Shown piece by piece: positions 18,099-26,786 of a stretch of DNA of 64,000 nt. A program made the position numbers and the translations under genes. Source of the DNA: an uncultured Roseobacter sp. (GTDB lineage: Bacteria > Pseudomonadota > Alphaproteobacteria > Rhodobacterales > Rhodobacteraceae); assembly GCF_947496515.1 (NCBI RefSeq), contig NZ_CANMDB010000010.1, positions 1 through 64,000 of the forward strand, written 5' to 3'. Within the stretch, counting starts at the first letter, position 1; every line of letters begins with the position of its first letter. Below the pieces are notes generated by a model. It was not told the origin of the DNA, made no database searches, and was given only the letters and a program-made list of their open reading frames with translations.

Positions 18099-19115
18099 TT
18101 ACATGCCGCGGACAGTTTCCAGCAGATCACTTGCCCCGATCTCCGCCGCAAAGGCATCCTGAACGGGTACGACCATCTCCAGCAGCTTGTCGCGGTTCTC
18201 GAATTCAGTGACCGTGATCTGGCCGGCGTCGACCATTTCCTGAAGCTTGATGCCGTCCTCGCGCGATTCCAACTCGCGGCCAAAGGCACCCGCTTCACGA
18301 CCGGCCTTGGCCACCGCTTCCTGCAAATCGGCAGGCAGGTTGCGGAAAGTCTTGCCGCTCATCACGATGGGACGCACGGTGATCGTGTGCTTGGTCAAGG
18401 TCACATTCGGCGCCACTTCGTAGAACTTCAGGTTCTGAATGCTCGCCGCCTCATTCTCAAACCCGGCAATCACCCCGGACTGGATGGCGTTGTAGACTTC
18501 ATTGTAGGCGATCGCCGAAGGCGCCGCTGTCAGAGCCGAGAAGATCTGGGCCTGAATGGGCGCACCCATCACCCGCATCTTGTGGCCCTCGAGGTCATCG
18601 AGATTGGCAATGGGCGCACTGGAGACAAGGTTGCGCACCCCGCCGCCGGTGTATCCCAGCACCATGATGTCGGCGTTCTCCTCCAGTTCGGCCTCAAGCG
18701 GGGCGAAGGCGGCGCTCGACAGCACACTGTCCCAGTGCTCGAGGTCCCGGAACAGAAACGGCATATCCATCAACGGGATGGAGGGCGCAAACTTCGCCAT
18801 ATTGGACGGCGCCATGATCGTGTAGTCAATGGCCACGCCCTGCTGGAGGAAATTGACATAGTCTTTCTCCACCCCCAATTCGCCATTGAGGCGCAAATCA
18901 AACGTGACATCGCCGTCGTAGTAGGTATCCACCAGCTCTGCGAACTTCTGCATTGTCTTGGTGAAGGCGTGGTTTTCATCGAACATGCTCGCACCGCGCA
19001 GCGTCACATCCTCGGCATGCGCCGCCGTGATCGACGTCGCACTGATCGCCGCCACTGTCATCGCCGTCTTGACCAGACCGCGCGCCATGCCTCTCGCACC
19101 ATCAAAAAAATTCAT
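18099..19115 (-). CDS. dctP: TRAP transporter periplasmic substrate-binding protein DctP
   Basis: A 338-residue periplasmic protein. The signal peptide ends near residue 34 (ATSITAAHAED). DctP-family marks include FAELVDTYYDGDVTF, GHKMRVMGAP, VYNAIQSGVIAGFENE and FRNLPADLQEAV. The arginine in KMRV is the position that usually ligands the substrate carboxylate. It starts after GGGAGGACTGAG. It is the first gene of dctPQM and is divergent from the GntR-family regulator; a putative operator lies about 110 bases upstream. Confidence 0.94.
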   Translation of the reverse strand: MNFFDGARGMARGLVKTAMTVAAISATSITAAHAEDVTLRGASMFDENHAFTKTMQKFAELVDTYYDGDVTFDLRLNGELGVEKDYVNFLQQGVAIDYTIMAPSNMAKFAPSIPLMDMPFLFRDLEHWDSVLSSAAFAPLEAELEENADIMVLGYTGGGVRNLVSSAPIANLDDLEGHKMRVMGAPIQAQIFSALTAAPSAIAYNEVYNAIQSGVIAGFENEAASIQNLKFYEVAPNVTLTKHTITVRPIVMSGKTFRNLPADLQEAVAKAGREAGAFGRELESREDGIKLQEMVDAGQITVTEFENRDKLLEMVVPVQDAFAAEIGASDLLETVRGM

Positions 19116-19223
19116 CTCAGTCCTCCCTGTATTTCGGTTCCGACGCTCATGCCAGCGACCGGATTCTGTCGAAATCACGTCCGAGATAAGCGCGGTAAAA
19201 GGCCCGCGTCAAGCAAAATGCCG

Positions 19224-19239
19224 ACTAGTATGGTAATTA
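19224..19239 (+). promoter_or_regulatory. Putative GntR operator, copy 1 (dctP/regulator promoter region)
   Basis: ACTAGTATGGTAATTA in the 282-base gap between dctP and the divergent GntR gene. It matches 12 of 16 bases of a second site upstream of the SDR gene (20121-20136, opposite strand), including the shared core GTATGGTA. Confidence 0.45.
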
Positions 19240-19397
19240 GACTTACGATAAGATCTGACCCAGCGTCTGACATCAGCGGCAAGTTGGCTCTGGCACCACC
19301 ATGGGACAGTTCGGTTTGAAGCCGGGGCCATTTCGTCTATTCATCACGTCGGGCGCTTAAGCTGGCTATGCCTGGGACGAAACCGGAGAGACGCACC

Positions 19398-20087
19398 ATG
19401 ATCGTGACTGACACACCGCGGGATGCAGTACGGCTGACAAGCACGGAGGAGGTGTTTCGCCAGCTCAAGTCCAGCATCGTCTCATTGGAGCTGGAGCCCG
19501 GAAGCAAAATCTCCGAAGTAGAGGTTGCCAAGACCTACAATGTATCGCGCCAACCGGTGCGCGAGGCCTTTATGCGGCTTGGCGCACTCAACTTGCTTGA
19601 AATCAGGCCGCAACGCGCGACCCGCGTGCGCAAGATCTCTCACAGCGGATTGCGGAACACGCGTTTTATCCGCGCGGCGGTCGAAGTGGAGGTGGTTCGA
19701 GTGGCCTGCGAGGTTGCGACAGCCCAAAGCCTTGAGCCGATCTACGCCAATCTCGACGCGCAAAGTGATGCCATTGCTGCGGGCAACGGCGACGCGCTGC
19801 ATTTGTTGGATTACCGCTTTCACGAACTGATCTGCCAGGCAGCCGGGTGTTTGCCCGCCTTCAAAACCATTGCCGAGAACAAGACCCATACGGACAGGGT
19901 TTGCACGCTCGTGCTGGCGGATGCCTGCGGCATGCAAGAGGTGTTTGATGGACACTCCGCGATTATAGACGCCCTGGCGCAGCGGAACGTGGAAAAAGCG
20001 GTCGCCAATACACGTCTGCATCTGCAGCACCTGGACGAAACGCTGGTCATCGCAAGCAGCAGACACCCTGACTTTTTTGAAGATTGA
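19398..20087 (+). CDS. GntR-family transcriptional regulator with FCD domain
   Basis: A 229-residue protein. The N-terminal winged helix-turn-helix (about residues 15-80) contains VFRQLKSSIVSLELEPGSKISEVEVAKTY in segments, then VSRQPVREAFMRL. The C-terminal FCD ligand-binding domain retains likely metal ligands: D and H in LLDYRFHELI, and H in DGHSAIIDAL and NTRLHLQHL. FCD regulators sense carboxylates or sugar acids. A GGAGAG site precedes the 19398 ATG; the ATG at 19368 is an alternative. It lies between the dctPQM operon (divergent) and the SDR gene (same strand) and probably controls both. Confidence 0.92.
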   Translation: MIVTDTPRDAVRLTSTEEVFRQLKSSIVSLELEPGSKISEVEVAKTYNVSRQPVREAFMRLGALNLLEIRPQRATRVRKISHSGLRNTRFIRAAVEVEVVRVACEVATAQSLEPIYANLDAQSDAIAAGNGDALHLLDYRFHELICQAAGCLPAFKTIAENKTHTDRVCTLVLADACGMQEVFDGHSAIIDALAQRNVEKAVANTRLHLQHLDETLVIASSRHPDFFED

Positions 20088-20120
20088 GCGCACAGCAAAA
20101 GCCAGATTGACAGGCCCGGA

Positions 20121-20136
20121 ATACTACCATACCAGT
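20121..20136 (-). promoter_or_regulatory. Putative GntR operator, copy 2 (upstream of the SDR gene)
   Basis: On the minus strand ACTGGTATGGTAGTAT, about 57 bases before the SDR start codon. It resembles the site at 19224-19239. Both contain two adjacent GTA-type steps (TGGTATGGTA). Confidence 0.45.
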
Positions 20137-20192
20137 TTAGGTGTGAGCGGGTACATACGGAGACCTGCCAGATACAGGCTAGGGGCTTTGGG

Positions 20193-20942
20193 ATGATTCT
20201 TGACGGGAAAACAGCAATCGTTGCGGGCGGTGGACGCGACATCGGACGCGCCTGCGCGATGAAGCTCGCCGCCGACGGCGCCGCGGTCGCGATCAACTAT
20301 CACGCCAGCCGGGACGGCGCAGAGACGGCCGTGGCCGAGATCAAGGCAGCGGGTGGTCGGGCCTTTGCCCTGCAGGGTGACATGACCGACAGTGCGGATG
20401 TGGCAAGGTTGATCGGTGAAACCCAGACCCAGTTCGGTGACGCCATCGACGTGCTGGTTCACGTCACGGGCGGGCTGATTGCGCGTCAGAAATTCGGCGA
20501 GATGACACTGGCGCACTGGAACGCCGTCATGGATCTGAACGTCACCTCTCTGTTTCATCTAGTAGATGCAGCGCAGGCGCATATGCCCGCGGGCAGCAGC
20601 ATCGTGACACTGGCGTCACAAGCGGGCCGAGACGGAGGTGGGCCGGGTGCCGTGGCCTACGCCACGTCCAAAGGCGCAGTCATGACCATGACCCGCGGCA
20701 TGGCCAAGGAATTCGGCCCACGCATCCGGGTCAATGCCATTTGCCCGGGCATGATCGACACCGATTTCCACAACACCTTTACCAAGGACGAAGTCCGCGC
20801 AAATGTGGCCGGTGCCACACCGCTCAAGCGTGAAGGCAGGTCCGAGGATGTCGCCAACCTTGTGGCCTTCCTCGCGTCGGATCAGGCAGCTTTCATGACC
20901 GGCGCAAGCGTTGATATCAACGGTGGTATCCTCTTTTCGTGA
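20193..20942 (+). CDS. Short-chain dehydrogenase/reductase (classical SDR)
   Basis: A 249-residue cytoplasmic NAD(P)-dependent oxidoreductase. The cofactor site near the N-terminus is [11 protein letters not shown], a variant of TGxxxGxG. The catalytic serine is in TLASQAG and the YxxxK pair is in YATSKGA. The tail [13 protein letters not shown] is typical of FabG-like and sugar-dehydrogenase SDRs. The substrate is not readable. Co-location with the TRAP transporter and FCD regulator suggests it oxidises or reduces the imported compound. Confidence 0.9.
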   Translation: MILDGKTAIVAGGGRDIGRACAMKLAADGAAVAINYHASRDGAETAVAEIKAAGGRAFALQGDMTDSADVARLIGETQTQFGDAIDVLVHVTGGLIARQKFGEMTLAHWNAVMDLNVTSLFHLVDAAQAHMPAGSSIVTLASQAGRDGGGPGAVAYATSKGAVMTMTRGMAKEFGPRIRVNAICPGMIDTDFHNTFTKDEVRANVAGATPLKREGRSEDVANLVAFLASDQAAFMTGASVDINGGILFS

Positions 20943-21074
20943 CCCGGCGGTTGAATTGCCGGCCCGCTCGCTGGTCGTGCCACTCGTAAGCGGCTGACCG
21001 CAGGATCTGCGTAGTGCGATTGTCAGCATGGCCTTGCTGTTCTATCGTCTGACCAACCGGTTGGGAGTGATAGA

Positions 21075-21323
21075 ATGACAGGTTTCGGGTGGCTTGGATC
21101 GTTAATCATCGGCGCGCTGGCAGGCTGGATCGCTGAAAAGGTGATGAAGGCGGACCACGGTCTGCTGACCAATATCATCCTTGGTATCCTCGGCGCCGTG
21201 GTGCTCAACTGGCTGCTGATGACCCTGCTGGGCACAACGCTGGGCGGTTGGATCGGACAGCTGATCGTGGCCGCCGCAGGGGCCTGTCTGCTCATCTTCG
21301 TGGTGCGCAAAATCCGCCGTTAG
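21075..21323 (+). CDS. GlsB/YeaQ/YmgE family stress-response membrane protein
   Basis: An 82-residue protein with three predicted transmembrane helices. The family pattern WLGSLIIGALAGWIAEKVMK, NIILGILGAVV and GWIGQLIVAAAGA is clear. These small membrane proteins are induced by envelope or acid stress; their molecular role is not settled. A GGAGTG site precedes the ATG. It is convergent with the AI-2E gene, whose stop lies 3 bases away. Confidence 0.9.
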   Translation: MTGFGWLGSLIIGALAGWIAEKVMKADHGLLTNIILGILGAVVLNWLLMTLLGTTLGGWIGQLIVAAAGACLLIFVVRKIRR

Positions 21324-21326
21324 TGC

Positions 21327-22445
21327 TCAAACCACCTTGTCGGTCGTTTTGGGCCCACTCTGTCCGGCATCGGACAAAAAGCGGGAGAGGGTCTGAAAAC
21401 TGTTTGTTTCATCACAAACGATCTTGATCACGATCAAGATGGGCAACGCCACGATCATTCCCATCACCGACCAGATCCACGCGAAAAAAGCGACCGACAA
21501 AAACACGACGGTCGTATTCAGGCGCAGTCGGCGCGACATCACCATGGGGGTCACAAACTGTCCCTCGATCGAGGTAAGCACGATGTAGGTGGCAAAGACA
21601 CCCGCGGCGGGCCAAGTACTCTCCAAGCTGACAAAGGCCACTGCTGCAGCCATCGTCGCCCCGATCAGCCCCCCCAGAAACGGCACGAAGTTCAATGCAA
21701 AAGCCATGAAGCCCAGGAGCAGCACGCTCGGCATCCCCCAGAACCACATGGCAATCGCAACGGACACGCCAAGGCCCGCGTTGATGATCGCGATACCGCC
21801 CAGATAGTGACCCAGCCGCTCCTCAACCGCATGAAGGACTTCGACCGCGCGGCGCTTGTCGGCGAAGCGCTCAAAGCTCTGCACGGTCTTGATCAGAAAC
21901 ATGTCGCCCGAAGAAATCAGAAAGAACATCAGGATCAGCGAGAGCATGATCCGGCTGAGAAACCCTGGCGCCATGCTAAAGAGCGCGGCGACGAGCCCCT
22001 GATCCGACACAACCTCTACCTCGACGGTTTCGGCATCCGCATCCTTGACGATTTCCTCTGCCGCAACCGTCGCCTCGTTGATGGCCTGGACCGCGCCACC
22101 GGCAGTGGCGAGTTTTTCCTTTATGTCTTCGATAAAGCCCGGCAGATCTTCGATGAAGTCCGCGGTGGGCGCACTCAACTGCACCAACAGGACGAGAAGC
22201 AGCCCCAGAAGCACGGAGGTAAACAGCAAGGCGGCGACGACGGGCGGAATGCCCATCTGTGCAAGCCAGCGGCGCGGACGATTGAGTACGAAGTATCCCA
22301 GGAAGGCCGCTGTCACGGGGATCAAGAAGTCGCTCGCCCAGACCAGCGTATGCAGGAGCAAGATGCCAAAGATCCCGGCGACTGCGGCGGACATCCAGAG
22401 CGGTTGGCCAGCGGTGGGCGGCGTATTGGGGGAAGGTTTGGTCAT
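21327..22445 (-). CDS. AI-2E family transporter
   Basis: A 372-residue membrane protein of the AI-2E/PerM/YdiK family, with about eight transmembrane helices. A central extramembrane segment (about residues 85-150) is rich in acidic residues (VEEIV, DADAETVEVEVV in part). The C-terminal part has the family signature PFLGGLIGA and a second conserved block ending VTPMVMSRRLRLNT. Family members export small molecules or act as antiporters, and the name does not establish an autoinducer substrate. A GTG three bases upstream is an alternative start. Confidence 0.88.
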   Translation of the reverse strand: MTKPSPNTPPTAGQPLWMSAAVAGIFGILLLHTLVWASDFLIPVTAAFLGYFVLNRPRRWLAQMGIPPVVAALLFTSVLLGLLLVLLVQLSAPTADFIEDLPGFIEDIKEKLATAGGAVQAINEATVAAEEIVKDADAETVEVEVVSDQGLVAALFSMAPGFLSRIMLSLILMFFLISSGDMFLIKTVQSFERFADKRRAVEVLHAVEERLGHYLGGIAIINAGLGVSVAIAMWFWGMPSVLLLGFMAFALNFVPFLGGLIGATMAAAVAFVSLESTWPAAGVFATYIVLTSIEGQFVTPMVMSRRLRLNTTVVFLSVAFFAWIWSVMGMIVALPILIVIKIVCDETNSFQTLSRFLSDAGQSGPKTTDKVV

Positions 22446-22539
22446 CACGGGCCGTCTTTGTTCGTTGCGATCGAGGGAGCCCTAGCAACGGATGAAAGCG
22501 GGCGCGCAGATGCCGCTGCGTCAGATAAACGGGGCTGCA

Positions 22540-23190
22540 CTATTCCGTGTCGACCCGTCCGACCGTAAAACCCGTATTCCGGGCCACACCAACGGGAACC
22601 AGTTTTGCGGGTACGATGGTGGCTTGCGTCAGCGGTGCCACATCCACCGGCTGTTCCAACGTTGCCCATTGGACCCCGTCAGCCGCGCCTTTTTGCACAT
22701 CAATGGCCGCACTGTCGGGCGTTTCGCGCAAGGCCAGCGTTAGCGGCGTTCCGGCGTTGAGCGTTATGGCTTCGCGTTCGATGGCGGTCACTTCGACCTC
22801 AACGTCTTCGCCGTCAATGCCCGGCATCGGCGCCAGGCCAAGGGTCAGCCGATAGGTCTGACCGGTCTCGCGATGCTCGACCAGCGCAATCCGGTGGCCT
22901 GCTTTCTCCAGCACGCCGCGCAGGCGCATCTGCGACAGGTTGATCCGGGAGACCGGCGCCGTTTCAACCGGTGCAGCAGAAACGAGCGTCGGCTCCGGCG
23001 CTGGTGTATCCAAGACAGGCGTCTCCGGCGGGCTGTAAGGCCTGCGGGAGGCGGTAAAAAGCGGTCGCGCCAGCGTTTCGGAGTAGGCCATTACCCCGCC
23101 CTCCTGCAACGGCTGGTCACGCTCTGCCCAGGCGGGCACACACATGAGGAGGACACCCGACAAAGCGGCATATTTCATCTTGGCTATCAT
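22540..23190 (-). CDS. gspC: GspC-like type II secretion protein (atypical, possibly periplasmic)
   Basis: 216 residues. Residues 85-165 resemble the GspC homology region that contacts the secretin (INLSQMRLRGVLEKAGHRIAL, then a V-x-V-T-A-I-E pattern). Typical GspC has an uncleaved membrane anchor and often a C-terminal PDZ domain. This one starts with what looks like a cleavable signal (LLMCVPAWA-ERD) and has no PDZ domain. It is the last gene of the gsp cluster, 319 bases after gspG. The start may be the second methionine (23178). Identity rests on context plus the weak homology-region pattern. Confidence 0.65.
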   Translation of the reverse strand: MIAKMKYAALSGVLLMCVPAWAERDQPLQEGGVMAYSETLARPLFTASRRPYSPPETPVLDTPAPEPTLVSAAPVETAPVSRINLSQMRLRGVLEKAGHRIALVEHRETGQTYRLTLGLAPMPGIDGEDVEVEVTAIEREAITLNAGTPLTLALRETPDSAAIDVQKGAADGVQWATLEQPVDVAPLTQATIVPAKLVPVGVARNTGFTVGRVDTE

Positions 23191-23509
23191 GCCATTGACC
23201 GTCGCACGGAAGGCGGTTTGGCGTCAACGGTGTCGCGCCTGCTCACTGCCACAGCAAAGGCATCAAACCCGCGCCAAAAGCTCGTCACCGTGCATCTTCC
23301 ATTCGGTGCCTACTGTTGCGGCGTCGGGAAGGCCAGCAGTTGCAATAGCTCTGTGCCGACATCTCGTGCTCCCGGGCTGGTTGAGCTTCACCACATTCGC
23401 ACAGGAAAACCCGCCATCCCTGCGCAACTTGGTTCGTTTCAGACAAAATCCGGTTTTTCGTCCAGCCCAAGTAAATGCGGCCTCGCGATCGGCCGCATGA
23501 ATGCCAACC
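23191..23509. other. Gap between gspG and gspC with a hairpin
   Basis: No gene is seen in these 319 bases. An 8-bp perfect stem ATGCGGCC/GGCCGCAT (23475-23498, 8-base loop) follows gspG by about a dozen bases and is followed on the minus strand by TTTAC. It may be a weak terminator, so gspC may have its own promoter. Confidence 0.45.
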
Positions 23510-23929
23510 CTAGCGCATCAGATCTGCGTCCGCGCCCTCGCCGCCTTGCACACCGTCAGCCCCGAGAGAGATGACGCGGAAGCGCCCGGTGTCACGGTCG
23601 AGCTCGTAGGAGAACGGATTGCCCCAGGGATCAAGTGGTACCGTGTCCCCATCAAGGTAGGGCCCGGACCATCCGTCAACACCCGCCGGGGCGCTCACCA
23701 GCGCATCAAGCCCGGCCTCCTGCGGAGGTGGCTCGCCGATATCGAGCGTATAGAGCTGGGCCGCCGCATAGAGCTGTTGCAACTGCACCTGCGCGGTATC
23801 GGCCCGGGCGCCTGTCAGATAATTCAGCACGCGCGGCCCTACCAACCCGACGATCAAGCCCAGGATCACCAGCACCACCAGCATCTCCACCAGGGTGAAG
23901 CCCTGGATCCCTGCCCGTCTCATCCTCAT
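23510..23929 (-). CDS. gspG: Type II secretion major pseudopilin GspG
   Basis: Main subunit of the T2SS pseudopilus in the periplasm. 139 residues. Prepilin cleavage is expected at GIQG-FTLVEMLVVLVILGLIVG, with the invariant glutamate at +5. The C-terminal half has LDPWGNPFSYELDRDTGRF in pieces and SLGADGVQGGEGADADL, matching the conserved GspG ending that binds calcium. It is separated from gspD by about 70 bases. Confidence 0.95.
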   Translation of the reverse strand: MRMRRAGIQGFTLVEMLVVLVILGLIVGLVGPRVLNYLTGARADTAQVQLQQLYAAAQLYTLDIGEPPPQEAGLDALVSAPAGVDGWSGPYLDGDTVPLDPWGNPFSYELDRDTGRFRVISLGADGVQGGEGADADLMR

Positions 23930-24001
23930 GTCCGGTGTCCCCTGAATACCCGCTGCCGTGGCCTCAACCTGCCCTTAGGCCGCAGCCGGTGCAAGCAACG
24001 A

Positions 24002-26134
24002 TCAGTTCTTGCGCAGTCTTGTCAGGCTGTTTTTGGGCCGAAACTCCGGCGACAGATCCTGCACGCGCTGGCGCAGCTCTTCAGTAATGTCGCGGACCTC
24101 GTTGGGGTTGCGCACCACGCGCGGGGTCAGGAGCACGATCAACTCGGTTCGGTTAGACCCGTTGCGCCGTGTCCCGAACAGACCACCGATCACCGGCGCG
24201 TCCGACAGCACCGGCACCCCGGTTTTGCTGCGCGAATCCTCCTCGGAGATCAGACCACCCAGCAGGATTGTCTGGCCGTTCTGCACGGCGATGGAGCTTT
24301 CGATGGTCCGCTGTGAGATCGTGGGTGTCAGCGTACCGGAGGAGCTGTCTTCCACCACGTTCGACGTTTCTTGCAGGATGTCCAGCGTCACGAGGCCGGA
24401 TGAGCTGACCCTTGGTTGAACCTCCAGCGAAATGCCGGTTTCACGGTAAGTCACCTGATTGATGATGTTGGCCGTGGAATCGGTGCTCTGCTGTTGTTCG
24501 GTAATGATCGGCACCTCGTCACCCACGTTCAATGTGGCGGATTGGTTGTCCAGCACCATGATCCGCGGTGTCGAAATCACGTTAAGCCGGGTGACACTAT
24601 CCAACGCGGACAGCACGACCTCCGCCCCGCCTTTGACGTAGCTGGCCGCGAAGGCGGGCAGATTGGGCGAGATAGACGCATTATTGGCCGTCGTGTTGAT
24701 GATCGACCGGCGACCGTTGGAAAGGAAGAACTGCACCCCGTAGTCCAGCTGGTTGTTCAGCTGCACCTCGGCGATCGTGGCGTCGATCAGGACCTGCAGC
24801 GGCGCCACATCCAGCTGACGAATGATGGAGGTGATGCGGCGGTAGGTCTCGGGCGACGAACGTACAACCAGCGAGTTACTGTTTTCATTGGCGAAAATCC
24901 GGACGTCTTCATCATCGCCAATACTGATCTGGCTAAAGGCGGGCATGGCCGCTGGCGGCGGCGCATCGCCTTCTGTCTCAACGCTGACAGTCTCCACGTC
25001 ATTGGCAAAGGTCGAGCCACCGCCCAGAGAGCTGCCACCCCCGTTGCCGAAAACCTGCTCCAGCGCTTCGGCAAGATCCGTCGCGGGGATGTTCTCGACC
25101 CGGTAGACATAGACCCCGCTGCGCCCCGAGCCGATGTCCTTGTCGAGGCGGCCTGTCCAAAGCCGCATTTCCTGCAGGATCTTGCGCCGTTTGGTCACCA
25201 CCAACACCGCGTTCATCCGCGTCACGGGCTGCAGCACCACCTGATCACGAATAGGTGAATTTTGCCCGCCCAGGATCGCCTCAAGCTCGGCGATCACGTC
25301 AGCGGCCTGCGCGTTGCGCATGGGGAACAGCCCGTAGGACAGCCCGTCGAGCCAATCCACATCAAACATGGCGATGGTCTCGCGCAGGGAGGCCAGATCG
25401 CTGGCAGCACCCGTCAGGATCAGCACATTGCGGTTGGCATCAAAGCGCACCGATGTCTGCGATCCCGCGAGCGGTTCGATCACACCCGCAAGCTCGCTGG
25501 CGGATGCGCTTTGCAAAGGGGCGATCAGCACGGCAAAACCGGGGCTGAGCGATACAGCCCCATCCGCAAGCACCGGCACTTTGGCACCCGCGCCCGCCTC
25601 TGCCGCAGGCACAATCGCGTAGACACCGTCGCGCAGCACCATGGCGCCCGCATTCTGGCGCAGGATCAGCTCAAGCGCCGCAACGGTCTCCTCATCGCTC
25701 AGCGGTGCGACAGTCTGCAGGGTGACACGACCCTGAACACGCGGATCGTAAAGGTAGTTTTCATTCAGAATATCACCGAGGATGGTGGCCACGACCTCGC
25801 GCAGATCGGCCTCTTCAAAGTTGAGCAGCACGCCTTCGTCGTTGCGTTGCGCCCCCCGGGGAAGCGGTGTCAGCGTTTCATTGACGAAGCGATCATTGCC
25901 CGGCACCAGCAGCGGCTGATTGCCTGCTGCCGCGCGTCCCTGAACCGCCGTTTGGCTGCCGCCTTTAAAGATGTTGAAGAAACCACCCTTCTTGCCATCT
26001 CCCGACAGACCCGAGCGCCAGGCATCGCGCCGTTCATCCTCGGCGGCGCATCCCGCGAGCATCAGCGCCACCAGTGCGACGATCCATGCCTGCGGCGCAA
26101 AACCGCGCCACATCCCTGATGTGCGATAAACCAT
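24002..26134 (-). CDS. gspD: Type II secretion secretin GspD with lipobox
   Basis: Outer-membrane channel of the T2SS, 710 residues. The N-terminal signal ends in LMLAGC-AAE, a good lipobox at about residues 26-29, so the secretin is probably a lipoprotein. Periplasmic N0-N3 domains follow (LNFEEADLREVVATILGDI begins N0). A Gly/Ser-rich insert is in N3 (NGGGSSLGGGS). The secretin core has VPIITEQQQ, the VTYRETGISLEVQPRV block and a late LLGGLISEE. Most GspD proteins need a pilotin lipoprotein; a lipidated one, as in Pseudomonas HxcQ, may not. An ATG at 26113 is an alternative start. Confidence 0.93.
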   Translation of the reverse strand: MVYRTSGMWRGFAPQAWIVALVALMLAGCAAEDERRDAWRSGLSGDGKKGGFFNIFKGGSQTAVQGRAAAGNQPLLVPGNDRFVNETLTPLPRGAQRNDEGVLLNFEEADLREVVATILGDILNENYLYDPRVQGRVTLQTVAPLSDEETVAALELILRQNAGAMVLRDGVYAIVPAAEAGAGAKVPVLADGAVSLSPGFAVLIAPLQSASASELAGVIEPLAGSQTSVRFDANRNVLILTGAASDLASLRETIAMFDVDWLDGLSYGLFPMRNAQAADVIAELEAILGGQNSPIRDQVVLQPVTRMNAVLVVTKRRKILQEMRLWTGRLDKDIGSGRSGVYVYRVENIPATDLAEALEQVFGNGGGSSLGGGSTFANDVETVSVETEGDAPPPAAMPAFSQISIGDDEDVRIFANENSNSLVVRSSPETYRRITSIIRQLDVAPLQVLIDATIAEVQLNNQLDYGVQFFLSNGRRSIINTTANNASISPNLPAFAASYVKGGAEVVLSALDSVTRLNVISTPRIMVLDNQSATLNVGDEVPIITEQQQSTDSTANIINQVTYRETGISLEVQPRVSSSGLVTLDILQETSNVVEDSSSGTLTPTISQRTIESSIAVQNGQTILLGGLISEEDSRSKTGVPVLSDAPVIGGLFGTRRNGSNRTELIVLLTPRVVRNPNEVRDITEELRQRVQDLSPEFRPKNSLTRLRKN

Positions 26135-26225
26135 TGACTGCTCGTTTTTTGTTTATGGTTTTATGTTTATTGGTTGCGAATCTAGCAGACGGAGTGCCAC
26201 CGGGCAACTCGCGTGGTGATTCGGC

Positions 26226-26786
26226 TTACCGCTGTGCTTTTTCAGCCGACCCGCTGAGCGCGCGCAGATCGAGCCCGATCTCAAGTGGTGCAGGCGGGCC
26301 AGCATCGGCCCCGCGTTCCGCCACCACCTGGGCCCGCGCGACCGTGATGTGTTGGCGGTGCCGCTCCAAAGCGACCAGCGCGCGCTGGAAGGCGGCCAGA
26401 TCGCCCGATGCCCGCACCCCGACGCGCAGCAAATCCGGGGCATCGTCATCCGGCATCCGCGGCTCGATCGCTGTCATCTGCAACCCTGCCTCGCGCAGGG
26501 TGGCCGCGGCGAATTCCTGCAAATCCAGTAACCCCGCCCGCGGCGGTGTGGGCCAGTGCAGAGCCGCCTCTGGACCATTGTCCTGCAATGCTGCCAGCGC
26601 CGCGCGCCGTTGCGGCAGCGCCTGCGCCGCCTCGCGCGCCACTGCAAGCTCCAGCGTCAGGGTTTGCAGACGCAGCCGCTCTGCCTGATGCAGGCGCAAA
26701 AGCTCCGTGGTTGCGATCAGGGCGAGCCCGCCGAGCAGCACCACAAACAGCGTCCACGCCAATAGCTTGTGCAGCGCCACGCTCAT
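26226..26786 (-). CDS. gspM: Type II secretion protein GspM
   Basis: Inner-membrane assembly-platform protein, 186 residues. One transmembrane helix lies near residues 9-28 (LLAWTLFVVLLGGLALIAT). A coiled segment and a ferredoxin-like periplasmic domain follow. Sequence conservation in this family is low; the call rests on topology, length and position directly after gspL, whose stop it overlaps by four bases. Confidence 0.8.
   Translation of the reverse strand: MSVALHKLLAWTLFVVLLGGLALIATTELLRLHQAERLRLQTLTLELAVAREAAQALPQRRAALAALQDNGPEAALHWPTPPRAGLLDLQEFAAATLREAGLQMTAIEPRMPDDDAPDLLRVGVRASGDLAAFQRALVALERHRQHITVARAQVVAERGADAGPPAPLEIGLDLRALSGSAEKAQR

Noticed and set aside
17508-19319. 603-codon plus-strand frame opposite dctQ and dctP
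   Set aside because: Antisense shadow rich in His, Arg and Gln, spanning well-supported genes and the terminator between them.
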